A DNA stretch of 64,000 nt from Gordonia polyisoprenivorans (GTDB lineage Bacteria; Actinomycetota; Actinomycetes; Mycobacteriales; Mycobacteriaceae), in the NCBI RefSeq assembly GCF_017654315.1, contig NZ_CP072203.1, positions 5,704,001-5,768,000 of the forward strand. Reading direction: 5' to 3'. Numbering within the stretch: the stretch's first letter is position 1; the number at the start of each line of letters is the position of its first letter. A model generated the notes under the pieces. It ran no database searches and was not told the DNA's origin. It was given only the letters and a program-made list of their open reading frames with translations. Both the position numbers and the translations under genes were made by a program. This document shows positions 16,985-24,911 of this stretch, piece after piece.

Positions 16985-17000
16985 AAGCAAGTGCTAGGTT
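16985..17000. promoter_or_regulatory. KstR2 operator between fadE30 and fadD3
   Basis: The sequence AAGCAAGTGCTAGGTT fits AnCAAGnnCTTGnT with a single mismatch (CTAG for CTTG). It sits 21 bp from the fadE30 ATG and 8 bp from the fadD3 ATG. The -10-like TAGGTT (16995-17000) for fadD3 lies inside it, so one dimer could shut both promoters. Confidence 0.82.
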
Positions 17001-17007
17001 GGGGAGC

Positions 17008-18555
17008 ATGGAGAGCGTCTCGACGACCCCGTCCGCGCTGCGTCGGGCGGCCCGCGAGTGGCCGGATCGTCTCGCCCTCGTCGATACCCAGTGGAGCAGT
17101 CCGGTCGAGTACTCGTGGTCGGAATTGCACGATCGGGTCGTCGATACGGCCGCCGCCCTGATCGCGTCGGGCGTGGAGCACGGGGATCGGGTCGCGGTCT
17201 GGTCACCCAACAGTCATCACTGGCCGGTCGCGGCGCTCGGCATCCACTACGCCGGTGCGGTACTCGTGCCACTCAACACCCGCTACACCGCCGGCGAGGC
17301 CGTCGACGTGATCGCGCGGGCAGGGGTGCGTGCCGTCGTCGTCTCCGGCGAGTTCCTCGGAGCCGATCACGCCGCCGAACTCATGACCACCCATCGCGAC
17401 GCCATGCCCGCTCTCGTGGTCCGGATTGGCTTGTCGGACAAGGACGCCGCGCCGGACGGCGCACTCGACTGGGACGATTTCCTCGACCTCGCCACCGACG
17501 AGACCCGCGCGCAGGCCCGGGCGCGCGCCGACGCCGTCGCACCCGATGACCTCTCCGACATCCTGTTCACCTCGGGAACCACCGGCATCTCCAAAGGCGT
17601 ACTGGCCGAACATCAGCAGACCATCGCGGGTTCACACGCGTGGGGCGCCAACGGCCGCTTGTCCCCCGACGACCGCTACCTCATGGTGAACCCGTACTTC
17701 CACACCTTCGGCTACAAGGCCGGCATCCTGCCATGCGTGCTGTTCGGGTCGGCGATGTTCCCGCAAGCCGTGTACTCGCCCGCGGAGGCGATGAAGCAGG
17801 TTGCTGCGCAACGGATCACCGTCTTCCCGGGAGCGCCGACGATCTTCCAGACCATCCTCGACGACCCCGCCCGCGAGAGCCTCGATCTCTCGTCACTTCG
17901 GCTGGTGGTCACCGGCGCCGCGATAGTTCCGGTGGTCCTCGTCGAACGCATCCAGCGTGACCTCGGCGTCAACACCGTCATCACCGCCTACGGGCTGACC
18001 GAGGCCAGCGGGTTCGTCTCCACCTGCACCCCCGACGACGATGACGAGACCGTCGCAACCACCTGCGGGCGCGCTTTCGAGGGCATGGAGATAGCGGTGT
18101 CAGAGCAGGGTGAGGTACTCGCGCGCGGAAAGATGGTCATGCGCGGCTACCTCGACAACCCCCAGGCGACGGCCGAGGCGATCGACGCCGACGGCTGGCT
18201 GCACACCGGTGACATCGGCACCATCGACGAGCGCGGAAACCTGCGGATCACCGACCGCCTCAAGGACATGTACATCTGCGGCGGCTTCAACGTCTATCCG
18301 GCCGAGGTCGAACAGACCCTGGCCCGCCTCGACGGTGTCACCGAATCCGCGGTGATCGGCGTCCCCGACGACCGACTGGGCGAGGTGGGCCGGGCCTATC
18401 TCACCGTCCGCGACGACGCCGACCTCGACGACGACCGTGTGATCGCCTACGCCCGTGAACATCTGGCGAACTTCAAGGTACCGCGGTCGGTGGTGTTCCT
18501 CGACGCCTTCCCACGGAATGCGGCCGGGAAGATCCTGAAGCGCGAGTTGGGGTGA
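17008..18555 (+). CDS. fadD3: FadD3, HIP-CoA synthetase
   Basis: FadD3 activates HIP, the indanedione propionate left after cholesterol rings A/B are removed, to HIP-CoA, which is the inducer that releases KstR2. The 515-residue ANL enzyme shows the P-loop FTSGTTGISKG (residues 187-197), YGLTEASG, a GWLHTGDIG hinge, GGFNVYPAEVE, and the C-terminal catalytic lysine in AAGKILKREL. ATG 17008 lies 7 nt after a -10-like TAGGTT, suggesting a leaderless mRNA, although GGGGAG also precedes it. Divergence from fadE30 reproduces the M. tuberculosis arrangement. A nested inverted repeat begins immediately after the stop and probably terminates transcription. Confidence 0.92.
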   Translation: MESVSTTPSALRRAAREWPDRLALVDTQWSSPVEYSWSELHDRVVDTAAALIASGVEHGDRVAVWSPNSHHWPVAALGIHYAGAVLVPLNTRYTAGEAVDVIARAGVRAVVVSGEFLGADHAAELMTTHRDAMPALVVRIGLSDKDAAPDGALDWDDFLDLATDETRAQARARADAVAPDDLSDILFTSGTTGISKGVLAEHQQTIAGSHAWGANGRLSPDDRYLMVNPYFHTFGYKAGILPCVLFGSAMFPQAVYSPAEAMKQVAAQRITVFPGAPTIFQTILDDPARESLDLSSLRLVVTGAAIVPVVLVERIQRDLGVNTVITAYGLTEASGFVSTCTPDDDDETVATTCGRAFEGMEIAVSEQGEVLARGKMVMRGYLDNPQATAEAIDADGWLHTGDIGTIDERGNLRITDRLKDMYICGGFNVYPAEVEQTLARLDGVTESAVIGVPDDRLGEVGRAYLTVRDDADLDDDRVIAYAREHLANFKVPRSVVFLDAFPRNAAGKILKRELG

Positions 18556-18556
18556 G

Positions 18557-18628
18557 GGTTCTTCCCCTAGCTTTCAGTTCTTCCCCTGGAGATTTCCAGG
18601 GGAAGAACCGAACAGTAGGGGAAGAACC
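18557..18628. repeat. Nested GGTTCTTCCCC palindrome (terminator-like dispersed repeat, copy 1)
   Basis: Outer arms GGTTCTTCCCCTA (18557-18569) and TAGGGGAAGAACC (18616-18628) enclose an inner perfect stem, GTTCTTCCCCTGGA (18577-18590) with TCCAGGGGAAGAAC (18595-18608). It starts 2 bp after the fadD3 stop. Related copies occur at 20158-20220 and 53841-53913. Confidence 0.85.
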
Positions 18629-18678
18629 GCGCGAGGGCCCGCTCGGCACGATCCGAGCGACTGTGGTCGGATGGGACT

Positions 18679-20199
18679 GTGTCGACCAACCCCGACCCCA
18701 CGACCGAGCTCCTCACCGCGGCAGGCGCTCTCGACCCCGACCTGCCCACCGATCGGATCGTCACCCACGGCGCCGTCGTCTTCCTCAACGGCACCCGCGC
18801 GTGGAAGATGAAACGCCCTGTGCGCCTGCGGTTCTTCGACTTCTCCACCCCTGAACTGCGCCACGACGTCCTGCAGCAGGAGCTGACGCTCAATCGCCGG
18901 TTCGCGCCGGAGGTCTATCGGGCGGTGCATGCGATCCGACGTGCCGATGACGGGTCGGTGACGCTCGACGGACCCGGCGAGACCGTCGACTGGGTCCTCG
19001 AGATGACGCGCTTCGACGACGACGCACTTCTGGTCCACCGGGCCGCGCCCGGCAACCTCGACGACGCCTTTCTGCGAACCCTCGCCGAGAGCGTCGTCGA
19101 CCTCCATGCGACCTCACCGATCCGTGACGATCCGCACGGTACGGCCCGGTTGCAGGAGGTCGTCGACGGGAACCTGGCGAGCATGTCGGCGTTCCCCGAC
19201 GTCATCGATCCCGCTGCGGCGCAGCGTCTGACGAGCCGGATCACCGCGATGATCGCCGAGCGCTCCTCGATTCTCGACGCCCGGGCCCGCCAAGGGCGGG
19301 TGCGACGTGTCCACGGTGACCTACACCTGGGCAACATCGCGATCATCGATGACCGTCCCGTCCCTTTCGATTGCCTCGAGTTCGACGAGGAGATGGCGAC
19401 CACCGACGTCCTCTACGACCTTGCGTTTCTGCTGATGGATCTGTGGGCGCGGGACCTACGACATGAGGCGAACGTCGTCGTGAACCAGTACCTGGACCGC
19501 TCCCCCGACGACGAGGACGGATTCTGTCTGCTGCCGATCATGCTCGCCGTGCGGGCGACGGTCCGTGCGCACGTCAGCGCGGCCGCGGACGCCGTCGACG
19601 ACGCCACGCGCTACCTGTCGCTCGCCCTGGGGTTCACCGAGCCGGTCGCGCCGCGGCTGATGGCGATCGGCGGTGGGTCGGGCACCGGGAAGACCACCGT
19701 CGCCCGCGCGATCGGTGGCGATCTCGAGCCCGCGCCGGGTGTACGAATCCTGCGCACCGACGTCCTGCGCAAGCGGCTCGCCGGTGTCGGCGAGACCGAA
19801 AAGCTCCCGCACTCGGCCTACACACCGCAGGCCCGGGCGGCGGTCTACGACGAGCTGAACCGGCTGGCCACAACGGATCTCGCAGGCGGCATGAGCGTCG
19901 TCGCCGACGCCGTCTTCGGCAGTGCCGCCCAGCAGCGGGCGATCGCCGCGGTGGCCACCGAGACCGGCGTCGACTTCACCGGATGGTGGCTGGAACTCGA
20001 TGAGGCCGAACGCATCTCCCGCATCGTCGATCGAGGACCCGACGCCTCCGACGCCGACGAGGAAGTGGCGAGGCGGCAGACCGCGACACTCGAACCGCCG
20101 GAGGAGTGGACCCACGTCGACGCGCACGCCGACCCGTCGTTCTTCCTGAAGAATTCCGTTCGTCCGCAGGAAATCTCCCGGGGACGAACGAAAGAATAG
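18679..20199 (+). CDS. Fused aminoglycoside-phosphotransferase-like and P-loop kinase protein
   Basis: This 506-residue two-domain protein starts at GTG 18679. The N-terminal domain (about 1-320) is a kinase-like phosphotransferase fold with catalytic loop HGDLHLGN (212-219) and a downstream DCLEF metal-binding region (231-235). The C-terminal domain is a P-loop ATPase with GGGSGTGKTT (331-340) and a VVADAVFG segment, as in gluconate-kinase-like ATPases. Such fusions are common conserved proteins in bacteria; the substrate is not established. The last residues, VRPQEISRGRTKE, are encoded by the dispersed palindrome downstream, so the true ancestral C-terminus has probably been altered. It is flanked on both sides by copies of the same repeat and converges with lysS. 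Confidence 0.82.
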   Translation: MSTNPDPTTELLTAAGALDPDLPTDRIVTHGAVVFLNGTRAWKMKRPVRLRFFDFSTPELRHDVLQQELTLNRRFAPEVYRAVHAIRRADDGSVTLDGPGETVDWVLEMTRFDDDALLVHRAAPGNLDDAFLRTLAESVVDLHATSPIRDDPHGTARLQEVVDGNLASMSAFPDVIDPAAAQRLTSRITAMIAERSSILDARARQGRVRRVHGDLHLGNIAIIDDRPVPFDCLEFDEEMATTDVLYDLAFLLMDLWARDLRHEANVVVNQYLDRSPDDEDGFCLLPIMLAVRATVRAHVSAAADAVDDATRYLSLALGFTEPVAPRLMAIGGGSGTGKTTVARAIGGDLEPAPGVRILRTDVLRKRLAGVGETEKLPHSAYTPQARAAVYDELNRLATTDLAGGMSVVADAVFGSAAQQRAIAAVATETGVDFTGWWLELDEAERISRIVDRGPDASDADEEVARRQTATLEPPEEWTHVDAHADPSFFLKNSVRPQEISRGRTKE

Positions 20200-20220
20200 G
20201 GGAAGAACACTCTTCCCCTA
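20158..20220. repeat. Dispersed palindrome, copy 2, with convergent terminator hairpin
   Basis: The first hairpin pairs GTTCGTCC with GGGACGAAC (20158-20189) and lies inside the 3' end of the kinase CDS. The second, TAGGGGAAGA (20197-20206) with TCTTCCCCTA (20211-20220) and a 4-nt loop, begins at the stop codon. It lies 4 bp from the end of the convergent lysS and probably ends both transcripts. Confidence 0.8.
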
Positions 20221-20224
20221 CTTC

Positions 20225-21760
20225 TCAGCTGATCGGCTTGACCAGCGGGAACAGGATCGTCTCACGGATGCCGAGACCCGTCAGCGCCATCAGGAGCCGG
20301 TCGATGCCCATGCCGGTGCCCGCGGTCGGTGGCATGCCGTACTCCATGGCGGTGAGGAACTCCTCGTCGAGGCGCATGGCCTCGTCATCGCCGGCGGCGG
20401 CCAGACGTGCCTGGTCGACGAAGCGCGCACGCTGGATGACCGGGTCGACGAGCTCGGAATAGCCGGTGGCCAGCTCGAATCCGCGGACGTAGAGGTCCCA
20501 CTTCTCGACGACGCCGGGAACGCTGCGGTGCGCACGGACCAGTGGCGAGGTCTCGACCGGGAAATCGCGGATGAACACCGGCTGCGAGAGCTTCTCGCCG
20601 ACCATGTGCTCCCACAACTCCTCGACGAGTTTGCCGTGCCCGTAGCCCTTGCCCTTCGGGATCTCCAGACCGACCTTTGCCGCGATGTCCAGCAGCTCGT
20701 CAACGGTGGACCCGGGGTGATCGGCGCCACCGTCGGGCACGATCTCTTGCCCGAGCGCCTCCGACAGTGAGGGATACATCTGCAACGACGTCCACTCGCC
20801 GGAGAGGTCGTAGAGCTCGCCGTCGGCCATCGTCGGCGTCAGCGTTCCCAAGGCGCCCTGCGAAACCTCTTGGACCAGTTCACGAGTCATGACCGCGGCG
20901 TCGTCGTAGGTGCCGTAGGCCTGATAGGTCTCGAGCATCGCGAACTCCGGCGAATGCGTGGAGTCGGCGCCCTCGTTGCGGAAGTTGCGGTTGATCTCGA
21001 AAACGCGCTCGATACCGCCGACGATGCAGCGCTTGAGGAACAGTTCCGGCGCGATCCGCAGGTAGAGGTCGATGTCGAAGGCGTTGGAATGGGTGACGAA
21101 CGGCCGGGCCGCGGCGCCACCGTGCAGGGTTTGCAGCATCGGCGTCTCGACCTCGAGGAATCCGCGCTTGCCCAGGGCTGCACGCAGTTCGGCCATCACC
21201 GAGATCCTGGTGCGAGCGATCGAGCGCGCCTCCGGCCGCATGATGAGGTCCACGTAGCGCTGCCGCACCCGGGTCTCCTCGTTCATCTCCTTGTGCGCGA
21301 CGGGCAAGGGACGCAACGACTTCGACGCCATCTCCCAGGCGTCGGCCATCACCGACAGCTCCCCGGTGCGGGAGCTGATCACCTGACCGTGGACGAAGAC
21401 GATGTCGCCGAGGTCGACCTCGGCCTTCCAGCGCCCGAGCGACTCCTCGCCGACGCCGTTGAAGGAGATCATCGCCTGCAGTTGGGTGCCGTCGCCCTCC
21501 TGCAGCGTGGCGAAGCAGAGCTTGCCCTTGTTGCGAAGGAAGATGACGCGGCCGGCGACGCCGACCACCTCACCGGTCTCGGTGCCGGCCTCCAGGTCGG
21601 GGAATTGTGCACGGATCTCCGAAAGTGCATGCGTGCGCGGGATCGCCACCGGGTAGGCCTCACGGCCCTCGTCGAGAATCCGTTCCCGCTTCTCCCGCCG
21701 GATGCGCAGTTGCTCGGGGGTCTGCTCGTCGGCAATCGTCTCGTCGGGCGCGTCACTCAC
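20225..21760 (-). CDS. lysS: Lysyl-tRNA synthetase, class II
   Basis: LysS charges tRNA-Lys in the cytoplasm. The 511-residue protein has the N-terminal OB-fold anticodon-binding domain (about 50-160, with [20 protein letters not shown]) and a class II catalytic core containing motif 2 [14 protein letters not shown] and motif 3 [12 protein letters not shown] 21760 gives the usual family length of about 500 residues plus a short acidic leader. It corresponds to Rv3598c and begins the block syntenic with M. tuberculosis. No riboswitch or T-box was seen upstream. Confidence 0.96.
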   Translation of the reverse strand: MSDAPDETIADEQTPEQLRIRREKRERILDEGREAYPVAIPRTHALSEIRAQFPDLEAGTETGEVVGVAGRVIFLRNKGKLCFATLQEGDGTQLQAMISFNGVGEESLGRWKAEVDLGDIVFVHGQVISSRTGELSVMADAWEMASKSLRPLPVAHKEMNEETRVRQRYVDLIMRPEARSIARTRISVMAELRAALGKRGFLEVETPMLQTLHGGAAARPFVTHSNAFDIDLYLRIAPELFLKRCIVGGIERVFEINRNFRNEGADSTHSPEFAMLETYQAYGTYDDAAVMTRELVQEVSQGALGTLTPTMADGELYDLSGEWTSLQMYPSLSEALGQEIVPDGGADHPGSTVDELLDIAAKVGLEIPKGKGYGHGKLVEELWEHMVGEKLSQPVFIRDFPVETSPLVRAHRSVPGVVEKWDLYVRGFELATGYSELVDPVIQRARFVDQARLAAAGDDEAMRLDEEFLTAMEYGMPPTAGTGMGIDRLLMALTGLGIRETILFPLVKPIS

Positions 21761-21836
21761 GTCCGTGAGCGTATTCGGTGGCGGTGGCGTCCACCAAGTT
21801 CGGCGAGCTGCCCGTTCGGTGCGCCCGCCATCAGGG

Positions 21837-21864
21837 CCCCGCTGTCAGTGCCCCGCTGTCAGTG
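21837..21864. repeat. 14-bp tandem duplication across a stop codon
   Basis: CCCCGCTGTCAGTG occurs twice in tandem (21837-21850 and 21851-21864). The stop codon of the rhodanese-like gene (21859-21861, minus strand) is in the second copy. Confidence 0.85.
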
Positions 21865-22278
21865 CACGGAGAAGATGTCGAGCTCGGCCTGGCTGATCCG
21901 GCCGTTGATCCCGGCCCGTCGCAGGCCGCGGTGACCGCCGACCACGAAGACCGCTCCGCTCACCCCGCGCGCCTGCAGATGCCAGCTCAGCCATTCGGCT
22001 TCGTGGCCGTCGTCGGAGACGAGAATCCAGCGGGCGTCGTGGGTGGCCGAGCACAGTGCCGTCGGCGATCCGGGGGTGAGCAGATCGAGTGCCTCGGCGG
22101 CGTCGAGTGCGAGTGCCCCGATCAATGCCCCGTCGGCCTGACGCTTGCGGTGGCTGCGGATGTCGACGGGAACAGCTCCCAATGCGACAGCCTCGGCATA
22201 GTGGCTGACCTGCAGCGACAGCGGACCGTTGGGTGCGGGGGCAGAGACGGGTGCGAGAACCTGGACCGATGCGGTCAT
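21859..22278 (-). CDS. Rhodanese-like domain protein without the active-site cysteine
   Basis: This 139-residue single-domain protein resembles rhodanese-fold proteins: a VPVDIRSHRKRQ N-terminal region, a central RWILVSDDGHEAEWLSWHLQARG segment matching the loop and helix that follow the catalytic strand, and a FVVGGHRGLRRAG end. The position normally held by the persulfide-forming Cys is not cysteine (VSDDGHE), so sulfur transfer by the usual mechanism looks unlikely. ATG 22278 is the start; the frame upstream runs through the leader region. A short cysteine-rich reading frame precedes it on the same strand and suggests attenuation by cysteine supply. It probably has a sensing or scaffold role in sulfur metabolism, by inference. 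Confidence 0.75.
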   Translation of the reverse strand: MTASVQVLAPVSAPAPNGPLSLQVSHYAEAVALGAVPVDIRSHRKRQADGALIGALALDAAEALDLLTPGSPTALCSATHDARWILVSDDGHEAEWLSWHLQARGVSGAVFVVGGHRGLRRAGINGRISQAELDIFSVH

Positions 22279-22346
22279 GGTGAGAAAACCTCGAGTGATC
22301 GAAAAGTGAGCGGGGAGCGCGAAGGAGGGCGGCCGCAGATGCGGAC

Positions 22347-22382
22347 TCAGCCCTGACAACACTCCTGACAGCTCTTGATCAC
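22347..22382 (-). CDS. Candidate cysteine-rich leader peptide MIKSCQECCQG
   Basis: A GTG at 22380-22382 opens an 11-codon frame that ends at TGA 22347-22349 and encodes three cysteines, two adjacent. A -10-like CAAACT lies 7 nt before the GTG, fitting a leaderless start. It lies 68 bp upstream of the rhodanese-like gene on the same strand. Poly-cysteine leaderless peptides act as cysteine-responsive attenuators of sulfur genes in mycobacteria; the same role is inferred here. The remaining leader down to the gene is 68 bp and has a purine-rich ribosome site region. Confidence 0.6.
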   Translation of the reverse strand: MIKSCQECCQG

Positions 22383-22473
22383 GTCGGACAGTTTGCCACA
22401 GTGAACGCCGGCGGTCCAGGGTCAGCGGGGTTTTGTGCACCGGGCGAGCAAAAGTCGATCTGCTTGCCTCGCG

Positions 22474-22638
22474 TAGGCGCTGTCGGCGCTGTGGCGGGCG
22501 CTGTCGACGGGGTGATGGGCGCTGTCGGCGCTGTGGCGGGCGCTGTCGACGGGGTGATGGGCGCTGTCGGCGCAGTGACGGGCGCCGTCGGCGCTGTGGC
22601 GGGCGCTGTCGGCGCTGTGGCGGGCGCCGTCGGCGCTA
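22474..22638. repeat. GGCGCTGTCGGCGCTGTGGC minisatellite downstream of coaX
   Basis: About 165 bp made of alternating GCGCTGTCGGCG, CTGTGGCGGG and CTGTCGACGGGGTGATGG words. A longer unit of about 54 bp is repeated nearly exactly twice (about 22490-22595) and then decays into a shorter period. It begins at the coaX stop codon. The 357-bp gap between coaX and the rhodanese-like gene otherwise holds only the cysteine leader. The words match those near fadA6 (13607-13706). Confidence 0.8.
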
Positions 22639-23436
22639 TTTGCGTCGCACGGCCGCCTTGGTGCGTTCGTGCACCAGGCGCAGGCCCTCGAGGGTCAGAT
22701 GGGTGTGGTGGGTGGTCAGCGTCGAGCACTCGTCGAACATCAGGGGGGCCAGATAACCGGTCGCCACGACGGTGACGTCGTCGCCGTCGAAACCGGCGAC
22801 CGTGCTGCGGATGCGGTTCACCAGGCCGTCGATCTGACCGGCGAATCCGAACAGGATGCCCGACTGCAGGGCCTCGACCGTGTTCTTGCCCAGGACGCTG
22901 CGCGGCGGCATCAACTCCACCTTGCGCACGGTGACGGTGTGTTCGCTGAGCGCCTCGACACCGAGGTCGACGCCTGGTGCGATGGCGCCGCCGAGGAACT
23001 CGCCCTTGACCGACACCGCGTCGACCACGGTCGCCGTCCCGCACGCCACCACGATAGTCGGCCCGCCGTAGGTGTGATAGGCCGCAAGGCAATTCGCGAC
23101 GCGGTCGGTCCCCACCTCTTTGGGATTGTCGACCAGCAGCGGAACCCCGGTGCGCACACCGGGTTCCAGGATGACGTTGTGCGGGTTGTCGAAGTACCGG
23201 CCGACCATCACCCGCACCTCGCGCAGCAGCGACGGAACCGTCGACAAGGCCGCGACGCTGGTGACCTGCTCGATGTCGGAGCCGAGGAGCCCCTGGATCA
23301 GCAACGCCAATTCGTCTGCGGTGCGTGCGGGTTCGGTGTGCAGACGCCAGTCACGGACCAACCGCGCATGAGCGCCCGTGCCGGCGAACACACCGAGATG
23401 GGTATTCGTGTTGCCGATCTCGACGGTGAGCAGCAT
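22636..23436 (-). CDS. coaX: Type III pantothenate kinase
   Basis: CoaX phosphorylates pantothenate in the first step of CoA synthesis. The 266-residue protein has the ASKHA-fold phosphate loop VEIGNTNTHLG near the N-terminus, DNPKEVGTDR (about 103-112), the second phosphate motif ACGTATVVDAV, and the GGAIAPGVDLG substrate loop. It follows panC and panD on the same strand, 33 bp after panD, so pantothenate synthesis and activation are co-transcribed, as in Rv3602c-Rv3600c. The 3' end abuts a GC-rich minisatellite that may act as a terminator. Confidence 0.95.
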   Translation of the reverse strand: MLLTVEIGNTNTHLGVFAGTGAHARLVRDWRLHTEPARTADELALLIQGLLGSDIEQVTSVAALSTVPSLLREVRVMVGRYFDNPHNVILEPGVRTGVPLLVDNPKEVGTDRVANCLAAYHTYGGPTIVVACGTATVVDAVSVKGEFLGGAIAPGVDLGVEALSEHTVTVRKVELMPPRSVLGKNTVEALQSGILFGFAGQIDGLVNRIRSTVAGFDGDDVTVVATGYLAPLMFDECSTLTTHHTHLTLEGLRLVHERTKAAVRRK

Positions 23437-23469
23437 CAGCGGGTGCCGACCGTCAGAAGGTGGCCGACG

Positions 23470-23904
23470 TCACGCATGCGTGGCGGCGAGGTCGTCGGCA
23501 TGCCGGGGATCACGCAATCCCGATCCCTCGGGCGCGCGGGCCGGGTCGGTGCCCTGCTCGAGAACCCGGTTGTGCTCGTCGACGAAGACGACGTGCGGTG
23601 CGTACTCGGCGACCTCCCGCTCGTCGAGGATGCCGTAGGCGATGATGATCACCAGGTCGCCTGGATGGACGAGATGTGCTGCGGCCCCGTTGATCCCGAT
23701 GACCCCGGTACCGCGTTCACCGGCAATCGCGTAGGTCTCGAGGCGGGCCCCGTTGGTGATGTCGACGATCGTGACCTGCTCACCCTCGAGCAGGTCGGCG
23801 GCCTCGAGCAGGTCGGCGTCGATGGTCACCGATCCGACGTAGTGCAGGTCGGCTTGGGTCACGGTGGCGCGGTGGATCTTCGAGGTCATCATGGTGCGCA
23901 GCAT
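23470..23904 (-). CDS. panD: Aspartate 1-decarboxylase proenzyme
   Basis: PanD makes beta-alanine from aspartate for pantothenate. The 144-residue proenzyme has the self-cleavage site Gly24-Ser25 in [10 protein letters not shown], which yields the pyruvoyl group on the alpha chain. The conserved Lys9, Tyr22 and [11 protein letters not shown] region are present. ATG 23904 is preceded by GGAGG. The C-terminal tail after about residue 115 is longer and more polar than in E. coli, as in mycobacterial PanD. It lies between panC and coaX. Confidence 0.96.
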   Translation of the reverse strand: MLRTMMTSKIHRATVTQADLHYVGSVTIDADLLEAADLLEGEQVTIVDITNGARLETYAIAGERGTGVIGINGAAAHLVHPGDLVIIIAYGILDEREVAEYAPHVVFVDEHNRVLEQGTDPARAPEGSGLRDPRHADDLAATHA

Positions 23905-23977
23905 GTGCGGTTCCTCCGGAGTCGTGGGCAGGGGTGTCAGAGACGGGATCTCGTGTGTCAGAACGCTTGTCGACTGG

Positions 23978-24898
23978 TCATTCAGACCTGGCCTCGCGTT
24001 CTTCGAGGCTCAGTCCGATAGCGACGCCGACGTTGTCGATCAACCGCGCCGCGCCGAGGCGGGCCGCGACCAGCAACCGCCCGTGTCCCTTGTCCGGCGG
24101 TTCTTCCAACGAACGGCCCCGCAGGGCGAGATAGTCGAGTTCGATGTCGGGCACCGAAGACAAAACCTCCTGTGCCACAGCCAGAATGGCGTCGGCGCCC
24201 TTGGGTGCGGCGTGCGAGCCCGCGGTCAGCGCGGCCGACAGGGTGGTGGCGAGTTCCCGCTGCTCGGCGGAGAGGTAGCGGTTGCGGGAACTCATCGCGA
24301 GGCCGTCGGCCTCGCGGACGGTGGGCACGCCGACGATCTCGACGTCCATGTTCAGGTCGGCGACCATCTGGGTGATGAGCACCAGTTGTTGGTAGTCCTT
24401 CTCCCCGAAGTACGCCGCGTGCGGCGACGCGATGTGCAGAAGTTTGTTGACAACGGTGAGCATTCCGGCGAAATGCCCTGGGCGCGAGGCGCCGTCGAGG
24501 ATGTCACCGGCAGGTCCGGGATGGATCATAGTGCGCCGGCCATCGGGATACATCGCCGCCTCGGTGGGGGCGAAGACCAGTTCCACCCCCAGCGGCGCCA
24601 GGAGCTCGAGGTCGGCGTCGAAGGTCCGCGGGTAGGCGTCGAGGTCCTCGCCGGCGCCGAACTGCAGCGGATTGACGAAGATCGACACGATCACGACGGT
24701 GTTGCCGCGTTCCTTGGCCGTGCGGACCAGCTCGAGGTGCCCGGCGTGCAGGGCACCCATCGTCGGCACCAGGGCGACACGGCGTCCGGTGCTGCGCAGT
24801 GCCGCGCTCACCCGGTGCAGCGCCGCCGGATCGCGGTGCACCGTCAGGGTTCCGGGGGTGAAGAGGTTCGCCTCGTCGGCGATCACATGGGCACTCAT
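23978..24898 (-). CDS. panC: Pantothenate synthetase
   Basis: PanC joins pantoate and beta-alanine using ATP. The 306-residue protein has the nucleotide-binding [11 protein letters not shown] at residues 45-55, [27 protein letters not shown], and an MSSRNRYLS motif equivalent to KMSKS. It lies 13 bp downstream of the DUF2520 gene and 73 bp upstream of panD. panB and panE are not in the window. The DUF2520 protein is often proposed to supply ketopantoate reductase activity in such operons, but that is not shown here. Confidence 0.95.
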   Translation of the reverse strand: MSAHVIADEANLFTPGTLTVHRDPAALHRVSAALRSTGRRVALVPTMGALHAGHLELVRTAKERGNTVVIVSIFVNPLQFGAGEDLDAYPRTFDADLELLAPLGVELVFAPTEAAMYPDGRRTMIHPGPAGDILDGASRPGHFAGMLTVVNKLLHIASPHAAYFGEKDYQQLVLITQMVADLNMDVEIVGVPTVREADGLAMSSRNRYLSAEQRELATTLSAALTAGSHAAPKGADAILAVAQEVLSSVPDIELDYLALRGRSLEEPPDKGHGRLLVAARLGAARLIDNVGVAIGLSLEEREARSE

Positions 24899-24911
24899 CG
24901 CTGCTCCGTAT

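Noticed and set aside
22669..24021. 450-codon plus-strand frame opposite coaX and panD
   Set aside because: It spans two real genes and a gap; both are confirmed by motifs.
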